From Lewinellaceae bacterium (lineage in GTDB: Bacteria > Bacteroidota > Bacteroidia > Chitinophagales > Saprospiraceae), in the NCBI GenBank assembly GCA_020636005.1, contig JACJYR010000001.1:2056001-2120000 (forward strand): a DNA stretch of 64,000 bases, read 5' to 3'. Position numbers and translations under genes: made by a program. Below the pieces are notes generated by a model, which was not told the DNA's origin, did not search any database, and saw nothing but the letters and a program-made list of their open reading frames with translations. Positions 43,670 through 52,190 of this stretch are shown in pieces. Numbering within the stretch: position 1 is the first letter of the stretch; each line of letters starts with the position of its first letter.

Positions 43670-44521
43670 TTATTTCATCTTGGCTTTCCACTCGGTGATG
43701 GATTCCGTGTTCATCCTTTCATAGTCTTTGTTGCCGGCTTCGATGGCCAGGGACTTGGAACGCTCAGCCGTTTTGATAGCCTCAGCGTGCTTGCCCATAG
43801 CAGCCTGTACCAGCGCCTCCTGGCGGAGTTTCCAGAATTTAGGCTCCATTTCGTTGGATTTATGCAGCCATTCGTAGGCTTGGTCCAAATCTTTACCGGA
43901 CTCGAAGTAATAGCGGCCTGCGGCATAGAAATCATCTGCAGTCGGGCCGCCCATCGCACGGGTGATGGATTTTGAGACCACTTCGTCCGTGTTCAGTTCA
44001 ATCGGGAAGGAAACCCAGGTCTTCTCCCAGCCCAGGCCCATTGTACACCGCCCGTTTTCGAGGTCACCAATGTCTATCATGAAAGATTGGATGGTGAAGG
44101 GCATTGTTTCGGGTTTTGTGCTGAAGCGGACGGCTTCTTTGGCAGCATCCCACTTCTCCGGGGTGCCCCAGTTTTCCGTGTCCGTGTAGAAAACAATTTC
44201 CCAGGCATCCTTTTTAGGGACGGTAAAAAGGGCATACGAGCCGGCTTTCAAGTCCTTGCTACCGATTTTCACAGGCTCGCTGAACGTGACAATGGTGTTT
44301 TTGTTGGCACCGGTGCGCCACATTTCACCATAGGGCACGAGGCCGCCGAAGATGGTGCGTTCTTTCACGCTCGGGCGGCTGTATTCCACCGTAATGTCCG
44401 TCAGTCCGACGGTTTGGGTCAATTTGCAGGCCGGGCTGGGCGCCGGTGATTTGATCTGGGCGCTGGCCACGGTAAGGCCGAACGCTGCGAGTGTCAATAA
44501 GGTAAAAAATACTTTTTTCAT
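43670..44521 (-). CDS. DUF2911 protein, exported, with C-terminal TPR-like helices
   Basis: 283 residues from the ATG at 44521 (MKKVFFTLLTLAAFGLTVASA signal peptide; longer frames upstream are in non-coding DNA). The DUF2911 domain is clear: PSPACKLTQTVGLTDITVEY, RPSVKERTIFGGLVPYGEMW, RTGANKNTIVTFSEPV, LKAGSYALFTVP. The C-terminal 80 residues (AGRYYFESGKDLDQAYEWLH, QAAMGKHAEAIKTAERS) look like two TPR-like helix pairs. The function of the family is unknown; these proteins are common in the periplasm or surface of Bacteroidetes. Single gene, opposite to mutL and dnaX. Confidence 0.9.
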   Translation of the reverse strand: MKKVFFTLLTLAAFGLTVASAQIKSPAPSPACKLTQTVGLTDITVEYSRPSVKERTIFGGLVPYGEMWRTGANKNTIVTFSEPVKIGSKDLKAGSYALFTVPKKDAWEIVFYTDTENWGTPEKWDAAKEAVRFSTKPETMPFTIQSFMIDIGDLENGRCTMGLGWEKTWVSFPIELNTDEVVSKSITRAMGGPTADDFYAAGRYYFESGKDLDQAYEWLHKSNEMEPKFWKLRQEALVQAAMGKHAEAIKTAERSKSLAIEAGNKDYERMNTESITEWKAKMK

Positions 44522-45025
44522 CTTTGATCTGAATTTTGTTGAGGATCGAAGGAAAAATAAAATGACCATTTTATTTTTAAAAAACCCTTCCATTGCTAGA
44601 GTTTTCAAAATCAAAATGGTGAAGTTATTTTTTCATCGTTACTAAATAAAAAAATTTAGCGGTGAAATTACCACTTTACCAGCCATCGGCGGCAGCCGAT
44701 TTCCGCGCCTTAACGATTTTATAACGCTTGCTGAAAAATGATGCCTGCCTTGAGCGCCCTATCCCACCGCCTGTGTATTTTTCCTACCTTTGCCACATGA
44801 GCATTCAAGCAGGCCAGTAAGAAATCAGGAAGGGAAAAAACCTGTTACACTGCGCACTGAAATGTTTTTGTGCAAATGCCGTTTGCTTTTAGCCATTGGC
44901 AATTGGTGAACAGCAAAGAGCGAACGGCCAACAGCAAAGTTTATAATGCAAAAAACCTATTAGCACAGCGTTTAAACTGCCGGATCGCATGCTTGCCCGC
45001 TTGCTACCTGCCTATCTAAAATAAC
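44522..45025. other. Intergenic region before dnaX with -7 element and heptad repeats
   Basis: 504 bp without a gene. TACCTTTG at 44785-44792 fits a TAnnTTTG promoter element for dnaX, about 230 nt upstream, though a TTG at the right distance is not clear. At 44889-44937 there is a run of 7-nt units (TTAGCCA TTGGCAA TTGGTGA ... ACAGCAA AGAGCGA ACGGCCA ACAGCAA). A 7-codon micro-frame (MSIQAGQ) begins 4 nt behind the promoter element, at 44797. Nothing else is seen. Confidence 0.45.
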
Positions 45026-47035
45026 ATGAGTTTCGTAGTATCCGCCAGAAAATACCGCCCTGCCAGGTTCGAGGATGTTGTCGGGCAAGGGCATGTTTCG
45101 CAAACCTTGAAAAAGGCATTGCAAACCGACCATTTGGCACATGCTTTCCTGTTCACCGGCCCCCGCGGGGTAGGTAAGACCACCTGCGCCAGGATTTTGG
45201 CCAAAGTGCTCAATTGCCAAAATGTAACGGCCAGCTTTGAGCCTTGCGGCGTTTGCGACAGTTGCCAGGCCTTCGATAAAAATGCCTCTTTCAACATCAT
45301 GGAACTCGACGCAGCCTCCAACAACAGCGTCGATCATATCCGTGCCCTGGTGGAGCAGGTGCGATTCCAACCGCAGCAAGGCAAGTACAAGGTCTTTATC
45401 ATCGACGAGGTACACATGCTGTCGCAGTCTGCGTTCAATGCCTTTTTGAAAACGCTGGAAGAACCACCGCCCTACGCCATTTTCATCCTGGCGACCACTG
45501 AGAAACACAAGATCATCCCCACCATCCTGTCACGTTGCCAGATTTTTGACTTCAAAAGGATCCAGATAAAAGACATGGTGGCCCACCTGCAAAATATCTG
45601 CGGGCAGGAAGGCATCGCAGCGGAGAAAGAAGCCCTGCACATCATTGCCCAAAAAGCGGACGGGGCGCTTCGCGACGCCCTATCTATTTTCGACCGCATC
45701 GTCAGTTTTTCCGGTAAAAAAATAACCTATGAGGACGTCATCACCAACCTCAACGTACTTGATTATGACTATTATTTCAGGTTTGCTGATGCCTTGTTGA
45801 CGGAAGACCTGCCGAAGGTACTGCTCATTTTCAACGAAGTGCTGCGGAATGGTTTTGACGGCGATCTGTTCATCAATGGCCTGGCGGAGCACCTGCGCAA
45901 CCTGTTGGTCTGCAAAGATGCAGAGACGCTCCACCTGCTGGAAGTGAGCGATTCCCTGAAAGAACGTTACGGGCAACAGGCCGCCATTGCACCTGCCTCG
46001 TTCCTGCTCACGGCCCTCAACCTGTGCAACGATTGCGACATCAATTACAAAATGGCCCGCAACAAGCCCCTGCATGTGGAGACTTACCTGATAAAAATGT
46101 GCTTCATTGGCCGGGCAGTCAAGCTGGCAAGCAGCCCGCAGCCTGTGGCAGCAGCAGATGGGGCTGAAAAAAAAACGGCTGACGGAAGGGGAGCGGACGG
46201 TCGGCAGCCCATCGTCGGCAGTCCACCATCGGCAGTCGGCAGTCAGCAGTCCACCGTGAAGGAGGACAGGGGGCAGGACAAAGAAGCCAGGATGGCGGAA
46301 TATGAAAAACAGAACCGGGAAGCAGCCAAAATAGCGGACGAAGCAGAAGCTGTTGATAGCGAGGTTGGGGAAACAGAGGTTTTAATAGAATCAGATGATT
46401 ATGAGGATGGAGGTACTGACGCAACCTTGATAGATCCCGATTTTCAAAAAGAAATAGAAGAAGAAATGGACGAGGCAGAAGAGCAGATGGAAGTCAATGA
46501 GCCTTCTTCTGTTTTTGAAAAAACGCCGCCGGATCCAGCAGTAATTTCTCCCAAAATCTCCCTTCGAAAACCCATATCCGGCAGCCTGACTACTTTCCAG
46601 TCACTCGACTCACTGGATGCCGAAGTAGCCCGTGCAGAATCCAATGATCACAATAGGCAAGCGGCGAAACTCACGGCGGAAGATCTGAAAAGAGCCTGGT
46701 CGTCGTATATCGAATCTTCCGACAAGGACTCTGTGAGGACCATCCTCAAAGGCGCAGAAATCAGTATCGAGGGCGAACAAGTGTTGGCTGTCGTGGGTTC
46801 GGCCCTCGCCGAGAGCGCCATCCGCCAGGAAAGCAGCCTGATGGAGTTTTTGCGGGAGCAAATGCATGCACCAAGGCTCGCCTTGCAGATAAGGCTCGAC
46901 CCCACCCGCTCCAATGCTGCCCCTGCCAAACCCAAAAAAATGACGGACAGCGAGAAATATTGGGGCATGAAAACGCTGAACCCATTGGTGGACGAGGTCA
47001 GGAAACGGTTTGATTTGAAGCTCGAAAACGAGTAG
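45026..47035 (+). CDS. dnaX: DNA polymerase III gamma/tau subunit
   Basis: 669 residues. Walker A FTGPRGVGKTTCARI, four zinc cysteines (LNCQNV ... CGVCDSC), Walker B IIDEVHMLSQ and sensor TTEKHKIIPTILSRCQIFDF form the clamp-loader ATPase (about 1-230), followed by domain III to about 365. The linker (about 365-560) is unusually variable: it contains a stretch encoded by 7-nt repeats (46201-46256; GRQPIVGSPPSAVGSQQSTV) and a long acidic segment. The last 100 residues resemble the C-terminal domain that binds polymerase alpha. The product loads the sliding clamp at the fork. No frameshift site is evident for a gamma form. Confidence 0.95.
   Translation: MSFVVSARKYRPARFEDVVGQGHVSQTLKKALQTDHLAHAFLFTGPRGVGKTTCARILAKVLNCQNVTASFEPCGVCDSCQAFDKNASFNIMELDAASNNSVDHIRALVEQVRFQPQQGKYKVFIIDEVHMLSQSAFNAFLKTLEEPPPYAIFILATTEKHKIIPTILSRCQIFDFKRIQIKDMVAHLQNICGQEGIAAEKEALHIIAQKADGALRDALSIFDRIVSFSGKKITYEDVITNLNVLDYDYYFRFADALLTEDLPKVLLIFNEVLRNGFDGDLFINGLAEHLRNLLVCKDAETLHLLEVSDSLKERYGQQAAIAPASFLLTALNLCNDCDINYKMARNKPLHVETYLIKMCFIGRAVKLASSPQPVAAADGAEKKTADGRGADGRQPIVGSPPSAVGSQQSTVKEDRGQDKEARMAEYEKQNREAAKIADEAEAVDSEVGETEVLIESDDYEDGGTDATLIDPDFQKEIEEEMDEAEEQMEVNEPSSVFEKTPPDPAVISPKISLRKPISGSLTTFQSLDSLDAEVARAESNDHNRQAAKLTAEDLKRAWSSYIESSDKDSVRTILKGAEISIEGEQVLAVVGSALAESAIRQESSLMEFLREQMHAPRLALQIRLDPTRSNAAPAKPKKMTDSEKYWGMKTLNPLVDEVRKRFDLKLENE
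46201..46256 (+). repeat. Heptanucleotide repeats inside the dnaX linker
   Basis: TCGGCAG recurs at 46201, 46215, 46229 and 46236, with TCAGCAG at 46243: a 7-nt period (14, 14, 7, 7) over 56 bp. The total keeps the frame and encodes the low-complexity linker PIVGSPPSAVGSQQSTV. Similar 7-nt arrays occur only in intergenic DNA elsewhere in the window. Confidence 0.8.
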
Positions 47036-47077
47036 TCTTCAAGTAAAAAGATCAAAAGTCAAAAGTCATTACAAACT

Positions 47078-48013
47078 ATGGCAAATACCAACAAGCAGGC
47101 TGAACAACCCGAAAGAAAATACCGCACCATAGACCCAGGTTCTGTTCCCCGGCACGACTTCCACCAATTCATCGTAGGTTCGGTAGCCCCCCGGCCCATT
47201 GCCTTTGTTAGCACGGTTGACAAGAATGGCACGCCCAACCTGGCCCCCTACAGCTTTTTCAATGCCTTTAGTTCCAACCCGCCCATCTTTGTGTTTTCCT
47301 CCAACCGCCGGGTGGGCAACAACACCACCAAAGATACCCTGGCCAACGTGGAAGAGACCCGTGAAGTAGTCATCAACGTCGTCAGCTACAACATCGTGCG
47401 CCAGATGGCCGTGGCCAGTGCGCAGTTCGACAAAGGCGTGAACGAATTTATCAAAAGCGGACTGACGCCCATCCCTTCCGATTTGGTGAAGCCCTACCGG
47501 GTACAAGAATCGCCCATCAACATGGAGTGCCGGGTAAACGACATCATCCCCCTCGGTACAGAAGGCGGAGCCGGCCACCTCATCATCTGCGAAATGCTGC
47601 GGATGCACATCCTGGAAGACGTGCTCGACGAGCGGGGCCGCATCGTGCCGGATAAGCTCGACCTGATGGGCCGTCTGGGCCGCTCCTACTACGTGCGGGC
47701 GAGCGGCGGTGCCGTCCACACCATTGTCCAGTCCATCGAAACCATGTGCATCGGCTTCGACCAACTCCCTGACCGCATCCGGTACAGCTCCGTTTTCACC
47801 GGCAACAACCTGGGCCAACTGGCCGGCTTGTCCCAAATTCCGGCCAAAGAAGAAGTGTTGGCCCTTCGGGACCAGGACGCCCGCATCAAGGAAATACTTG
47901 CATCCGGCAATCCGCTGGAGGGCTTGCACCACTACGCCAAAGAAGTGCTCGAATCGGACGAAGAGGCCAGGCCGTTGGCAGGCCGGATCGCCTGGCTGGG
48001 CGAGTATTTATAA
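47078..48013 (+). CDS. Flavin reductase-like (FMN-binding split barrel) protein
   Basis: 311 residues. The flavin-reductase-like domain (about 25-205) is clear: IVGSVAPRPIAFVSTVDKNG, NLAPYSFFNAFSSNPPIFVF, NNTTKDTLANVEETREVVIN. The C-terminal 100 residues are an extension typical of the longer subfamily. Such proteins bind FMN and reduce flavin or act on small substrates; the specific reaction is not known. Located 42 bp behind dnaX, with a 7-nt repeat (AAAGTCA-type, 47048-47070) in the gap. Confidence 0.88.
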   Translation: MANTNKQAEQPERKYRTIDPGSVPRHDFHQFIVGSVAPRPIAFVSTVDKNGTPNLAPYSFFNAFSSNPPIFVFSSNRRVGNNTTKDTLANVEETREVVINVVSYNIVRQMAVASAQFDKGVNEFIKSGLTPIPSDLVKPYRVQESPINMECRVNDIIPLGTEGGAGHLIICEMLRMHILEDVLDERGRIVPDKLDLMGRLGRSYYVRASGGAVHTIVQSIETMCIGFDQLPDRIRYSSVFTGNNLGQLAGLSQIPAKEEVLALRDQDARIKEILASGNPLEGLHHYAKEVLESDEEARPLAGRIAWLGEYL

Positions 48014-48243
48014 TGGTTTTGTTTAAAATTAGAGCCATCAAGTTTGTGCATTTCCCCGGCAGATTAATAGCTTATGAATGGGGGGGTATTGCCCTAATCT
48101 TGTTAGTGTTCGGTTATCTACACATGGGCTGTTCCTTCGGAATCGTTGGCCATCAATGCCTGAAAAAATAGGCCTTGTCACAATCCTCAAAAGTGCGTTT
48201 AAAACCTTTTTAAAAATAAATTTTAAATTTTTGTTTAAAACAC

Positions 48244-48275
48244 TTGACTTAACCATTTTTTGACCATTATATTTG
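48244..48275 (+). promoter_or_regulatory. Promoter of the TetR gene, almost touching the start codon
   Basis: TTG (48244-48246), a 21-nt spacer and TATATTTG (48268-48275) fit the phylum consensus. The ATG follows only 4 nt after the -7 element, so the transcript would begin at or right before the start codon (leaderless or nearly so). Confidence 0.55.
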
Positions 48276-48279
48276 CAGC

Positions 48280-48915
48280 ATGAAATCCAAACAAGTAAAC
48301 GGAACAGCAGTCGACCTTGGCACAGAAGCCAAAATCAAGGAGGCCGCCAAAAAAGTTTTTTTGAAAAAAGGCTACGACGGCACCAAAACCAGGGACATAG
48401 CCGACGAAGCCGGGGTTAACCTGGCGCTGGTTAACTACTACTTTCGCAGCAAGGAAAAGTTGTTCAACGAGGTTTTTGATGAAAGTGCTTTTGCTGTCGC
48501 ACGTGCCATTAATTCCATTTTTGATAGCGATTTGCCATTAGAGGTTAAAATCTACAAATTGACAGAACAGTTTACGGAGTTGTTCCTCGGCCAGCCTGAT
48601 ATTCCTTTGTTCACGGTGTATGAAGCCAACCGCAACGCCGACAAAATGTACGAACAAGTGGGTTTGAAGGACAGAACAAAATCGGGCATTTTCGAAAAAC
48701 AATTGGAGGATGAAGCCGCTAAAGGCAACATTCGCCCGATTACGAGGATGCATCTTGAAATCGTCCTGGTTGGGCTGTTGTCGTTTCCTTTTATGTCCAG
48801 GCCTGTTCTGGCTGTCAACGGCATTGCCGGCAAGGAAGCCTTTGAAAAATTCGTCCGTGAACATCAGAAGATAGTACCAGAGATGGTGATGACCTATCTG
48901 CGGAAATTGGATTGA
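48280..48915 (+). CDS. TetR/AcrR-family transcriptional regulator
   Basis: 211 residues. The N-terminal helix-turn-helix is typical (IKEAAKKVFLKKGYDGTKTR, DIADEAGVNLALVNYYFRSK, EKLFNEVF); the helical C-terminal ligand domain is variable, as usual. It lies directly upstream of, and in the same direction as, the tolC / adaptor / RND permease genes, so it most likely represses this efflux operon and is relieved by a pump substrate. The start codon lies 4 nt behind the promoter. No other regulator of the operon is near. Confidence 0.9.
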   Translation: MKSKQVNGTAVDLGTEAKIKEAAKKVFLKKGYDGTKTRDIADEAGVNLALVNYYFRSKEKLFNEVFDESAFAVARAINSIFDSDLPLEVKIYKLTEQFTELFLGQPDIPLFTVYEANRNADKMYEQVGLKDRTKSGIFEKQLEDEAAKGNIRPITRMHLEIVLVGLLSFPFMSRPVLAVNGIAGKEAFEKFVREHQKIVPEMVMTYLRKLD

Positions 48916-48946
48916 GATAGCTGTTAGTGTTAGCAATTTGCCATTA

Positions 48947-48979
48947 GCTGTTGGCTATATCCAGCTAAAAGCCAACAGC
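48947..48979. repeat. Palindrome made of 7-nt units between tetR and tolC
   Basis: GCTGTTGGCT (48947-48956) pairs with AGCCAACAGC (48970-48979). The left side continues a 7-nt series TTAGCAA TTTGCCA TTAGCTG TTGGCTA starting at 48930. Same repeat family as the arrays at 50481 and 50983. Confidence 0.7.
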
Positions 48980-49065
48980 CAGCATAACAGGCGTTTATTC
49001 GCCATTTTTTTTGCCCTAAAATTAAACAAACGATTAAATCTAATTATTAAATCACTCGTTTTAAC

Positions 49066-50472
49066 ATGAAAACAATTTGCATTTTTTTCGCTTCGCTGCT
49101 CGTCCCAGCAGCGCTCATTTGCCAATTTTCGGGACCATCCAACCCTACCGATGATGCATGGCTGGAAGCCATCCATCAAGTACAGACGACAACAGACCTG
49201 CCGCCCCCAAAAGTGGCTTTGAACCTGGAACAATGGCTCAACCTGGCCATGGAAAACAACCTGTCCATACATGCCGGTGGCATGGATGTGGACATTGCAT
49301 CTGAAAAACGAAACGAGGTTAACCGTGCCTTCATACCGACCGTGAACCTGGCCTCCGAAGCCCAGTATTACACCAAAATGCCCAAGCAGATGTTGCCAGC
49401 TTCTACTTTTGGTGGCCCGGAAAACACTTACAATGCCGCCGAAATGGGCGTGCCGCTGAACATTACCAGCTATGCCAAGGCGCAGCAATTGTTGTTCAAC
49501 AAACAGGTAGGTATCCAAAAGGAACTTGCCACCCTGAACATCAAAACCGCCGGGCTGCAGCAAAACCTGACGACAGAAGATGTCATCTGGCAAGTGTCGG
49601 CCACCTACTACCAGGCACAGGTATTGCGCCAACAGCAGGCATTGCTCGAACAAAACGTGGCCAACCTCGACCGTTTGCTCGAAAAAACGAACTTGCTGGC
49701 GCAGCACACCCTGGCACGCCAAAGCGATGTGGACAAACTGTTGGTGCAGAAAAACCTGTTGGAAAATGAAATCGCCAACACCGCCGACAGCTACGATGCA
49801 CAGATCCGCCTCTTGCGCTACCTGACCAACGCCCCTGCTGCCGAAAGCATGACCGTGGCACTGGTTACCGAAGATGTCGTTGGTTTTCCGAGCTGGACCG
49901 CCAACATGGGCATCCACCGCACAGAAACGGAATTGTTGTTTCAACAGCAACTGGGAATGGAACTGGAACGGGAAAGCATCCATGCTCAGCGCCTACCCGT
50001 TGCCTCTGCGTTCACGCAAACCGGCCTGACGAACTATGGCAAATTTGGCGACGGCGCATTCACCGAAGCACATAGTTTCTCCTCTATTGGTTTGCAGGTT
50101 TCGTGCAGCCTGTTCGACGGCGGTATCCGGCGCAGCAAGATGCAGCAGAAAACCATCGAACTGCATCAAATCCGCCTGCAACAACAACAATTGGGTGAAA
50201 ACATCCTGCGGGAAGTCGGCAATGCGCAGTCTTCCTTGCGCACACAGTACGACGCCATTTTTTCACAGCAAAAAAACATGGCACTGGCGGAAAAACTCTT
50301 CAACCAGTCAGACCTGCAATTCCGGGAAGGCCTGGTGGACATCCAGGAAGTGATTGACCGCCAAAATGCACTGACCGAAGCGCAAACCAGTTATGTGAGC
50401 GCCCTCATCCAGTTCCGGCTCGCTGAACTGGATTTGAAGAAAGCCTCTGGAAACCTTTTGAATAACAATTAA
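49066..50472 (+). CDS. TolC-family outer-membrane efflux protein
   Basis: 468 residues with a signal peptide (TICIFFASLLVPAALICQF). Two long helical repeats typical of TolC are seen (ALNLEQWLNLAMENNLSIHA; QAQVLRQQQALLEQNVANLDRLLEK; second half GNAQSSLRTQYDAIFSQQKNM, ALTEAQTSYVSALIQF). It forms the outer-membrane channel of a tripartite pump with the adaptor (51064-52116) and RND permease (52899-56012). Between it and the adaptor gene lies the inverted-repeat cassette with a minus-strand gene. Confidence 0.92.
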   Translation: MKTICIFFASLLVPAALICQFSGPSNPTDDAWLEAIHQVQTTTDLPPPKVALNLEQWLNLAMENNLSIHAGGMDVDIASEKRNEVNRAFIPTVNLASEAQYYTKMPKQMLPASTFGGPENTYNAAEMGVPLNITSYAKAQQLLFNKQVGIQKELATLNIKTAGLQQNLTTEDVIWQVSATYYQAQVLRQQQALLEQNVANLDRLLEKTNLLAQHTLARQSDVDKLLVQKNLLENEIANTADSYDAQIRLLRYLTNAPAAESMTVALVTEDVVGFPSWTANMGIHRTETELLFQQQLGMELERESIHAQRLPVASAFTQTGLTNYGKFGDGAFTEAHSFSSIGLQVSCSLFDGGIRRSKMQQKTIELHQIRLQQQQLGENILREVGNAQSSLRTQYDAIFSQQKNMALAEKLFNQSDLQFREGLVDIQEVIDRQNALTEAQTSYVSALIQFRLAELDLKKASGNLLNNN

Positions 50473-50480
50473 TAACCTTG

Positions 50481-51043
50481 CTATTGGCTGTTGGCTATTG
50501 GCTGTTGGCCAGCGCCTGCTACTAATCTCAATTCATCGTATTCCTGTAACTGTTGGTTTTCCGCTGAAAGGTTTGCAGGAGAGGTAAGATAAAGTCTGTA
50601 TCCCCTTTTGAAAAATGGCCGATGTTAAAGCCTGCAAGGATTTGAGTTTCCAACTCAAAAGCTGATCCAATGGAAATCTCAAAAAATCTGGAGGCATCCT
50701 TGTTGCTTGTTCTGCTACAACCTTCGGCAATATTGGAAGGCATTGAAATGGCGGCTTTTCGCATCTGGAAACTTAGACCAAACTGTTCTTCTGAAGGCAA
50801 TTTCTTCACCAGTTGGTAAGTCAGTTTAACCAGCTCCATGCCCAAGTGCCAGATTTCAAGTTTTCTGAAGTCTCTCATGATGTTTATTGGCTGTTGGCCG
50901 TTGGCCGTTAGCTTTTGGCCAACCTTATGTGTCAAGTAAAATTTCGGTGAATTTAAACTGAAAAACTCAAAGAGATGCATCTAAAAGCCAACAGCTAACA
51001 ACCAACAGCAAATGGCCAACAGCCAACAGCCAACAACCAATAG
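50481..51043. mobile_element. Inverted-repeat-flanked cassette carrying a four-helix-bundle gene
   Basis: Left end 50481-50510 and right end 51014-51043 are inverted copies, 28 of 30 positions identical (core TTGGCTGTTGGCC). Both are built from 7-nt TTGGCTR units; more units run at 50885-50923 and 50983-51043 (nine in a row: AAAAGCC AACAGCT AACAACC ...). Inside is one minus-strand gene (50528-50878). The cassette separates tolC from its adaptor gene, which are normally adjacent. A mobile origin is inference; the ends could also have arisen from repeat expansion. Confidence 0.5.
50528..50878 (-). CDS. Four-helix-bundle protein, S23 / 23S-rRNA intervening-sequence type
   Basis: 116 residues from ATG 50878 (MRDFRKLEIWHLGMELVKL); a longer frame to 50980 reads through repeat DNA. 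The pattern LPSEEQFGLSFQMRKAAISMPSNIAEGCSR followed by GSAFELETQ (each part shorter in the genome text) is the signature of the S23/IVP four-helix-bundle family, first seen in intervening sequences of 23S rRNA genes and related to accessory proteins of diversity-generating retroelements. They form pentamers; the biological role is unknown. It lies on the strand opposite to the efflux operon and is flanked by 30-bp inverted repeats. Confidence 0.88.
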   Translation of the reverse strand: MRDFRKLEIWHLGMELVKLTYQLVKKLPSEEQFGLSFQMRKAAISMPSNIAEGCSRTSNKDASRFFEISIGSAFELETQILAGFNIGHFSKGDTDFILPLLQTFQRKTNSYRNTMN

Positions 51044-51063
51044 CACCTAACAATCTACTTAAA

Positions 51064-52116
51064 ATGAAAAAGCTCATTCTTCCAATCCTCGCATTGGGTC
51101 TCTTAACCCTTACAGCATTTAAACTATTCAACAACAAGGCCGTGGCAGAAGAAAAAGTCTATCGCCACGACCCGGAGCAGAAAATCCTTGTAGCAGCAGA
51201 GCCAGTTGGCCTGCAATCCCTGTCGAAAAGCACACAGTGGCTCGGCACCTTCCAGCCCAACCGGGAGATGACCGTTTCCTCTGAAACGATGGGCAGGGTC
51301 ACCTACATGGGCGTGAAAGAGGGCGACCACATCGCTGCCGGAAGCATCGTCGCCAAACTGGACGACGAGACACTGCACCTGCAACTGAAAGCCGCAGAAG
51401 TGGCCTGGGAAAATGCCAAAAACGACGTGGCGCATTACACCGCCCTGGTGAAAGGCGACGCCGTGCCGCAGATGCAGTTGGACAAAGCCATTTTGCAATT
51501 GTCTTCCGCCGAGAGCCAGGTTATGCTTTTGCGCAAGCAAATCCGTATGAGCACCATCCGGGCGGGCATCAGTGGTATTGTCACGGAAAAAATGTTCGAG
51601 CCGGGCACTGTGGTTTCACCGGGGGCACCGCTGGTCCAGATCACCGACATCGCCACCCTGAAACTGACCCTTGATGTTCCGGAAGCGGAAATTTCCAAGG
51701 TGAAAATTGGACAAGCCATCGAGGTCAAAAGCGACGTGTACCCGGGGGCGGCTTTTAAAGGAACTGTTTCCCTGATAGGCTCGAAAGGCGATGGGGCGCA
51801 CAATTTCCCCGTGGAAATCCAGGTGGCCAATTCGTCAAAAAACCCTTTGAAAGCAGGTATGTACGGCACAGTGTCCTTGGGTGAAAACTTGTCTTCGGAA
51901 TCATTGGCCATCCCCAAAGAGGCCCTTGTTGGCTCGGCCAAAAATGCACAGGTCTATGTGGTGCAGGATGGCAAGGCAGTGCTGAAAGACATCACGCTCG
52001 GCGCATCGAACGAACAGTATTACGAAGTGCTGAATGGCTTGTCGGCAGGCGAAACGGTGGTCGTTTCCGGTCAAATCAACCTGCGGGACGGGGCGAATGT
52101 GAATGTGGGCGAATAG
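51064..52116 (+). CDS. RND efflux periplasmic adaptor (membrane fusion protein)
   Basis: 350 residues with an N-terminal membrane anchor or signal (LILPILALGLLTLTAFKLF). Barrel-sandwich halves flank a short helical hairpin (GRVTYMGVKEGDHIAAGSIV; later STIRAGISGIVTEKMFEPGT and VVSPGAPLVQITDIATLKLT); the beta-barrel and proximal domains follow. It links the RND permease to the TolC channel. Its start lies 21 bp behind the cassette; the next gene follows after 75 bp. Confidence 0.93.
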   Translation: MKKLILPILALGLLTLTAFKLFNNKAVAEEKVYRHDPEQKILVAAEPVGLQSLSKSTQWLGTFQPNREMTVSSETMGRVTYMGVKEGDHIAAGSIVAKLDDETLHLQLKAAEVAWENAKNDVAHYTALVKGDAVPQMQLDKAILQLSSAESQVMLLRKQIRMSTIRAGISGIVTEKMFEPGTVVSPGAPLVQITDIATLKLTLDVPEAEISKVKIGQAIEVKSDVYPGAAFKGTVSLIGSKGDGAHNFPVEIQVANSSKNPLKAGMYGTVSLGENLSSESLAIPKEALVGSAKNAQVYVVQDGKAVLKDITLGASNEQYYEVLNGLSAGETVVVSGQINLRDGANVNVGE

Positions 52117-52190
52117 CCTAAAATGAAATTTAACCCCTGATTTCCAAGCACTTAATTCAAAGTTTACTTTAATCTTAAAATTCAATCAAC

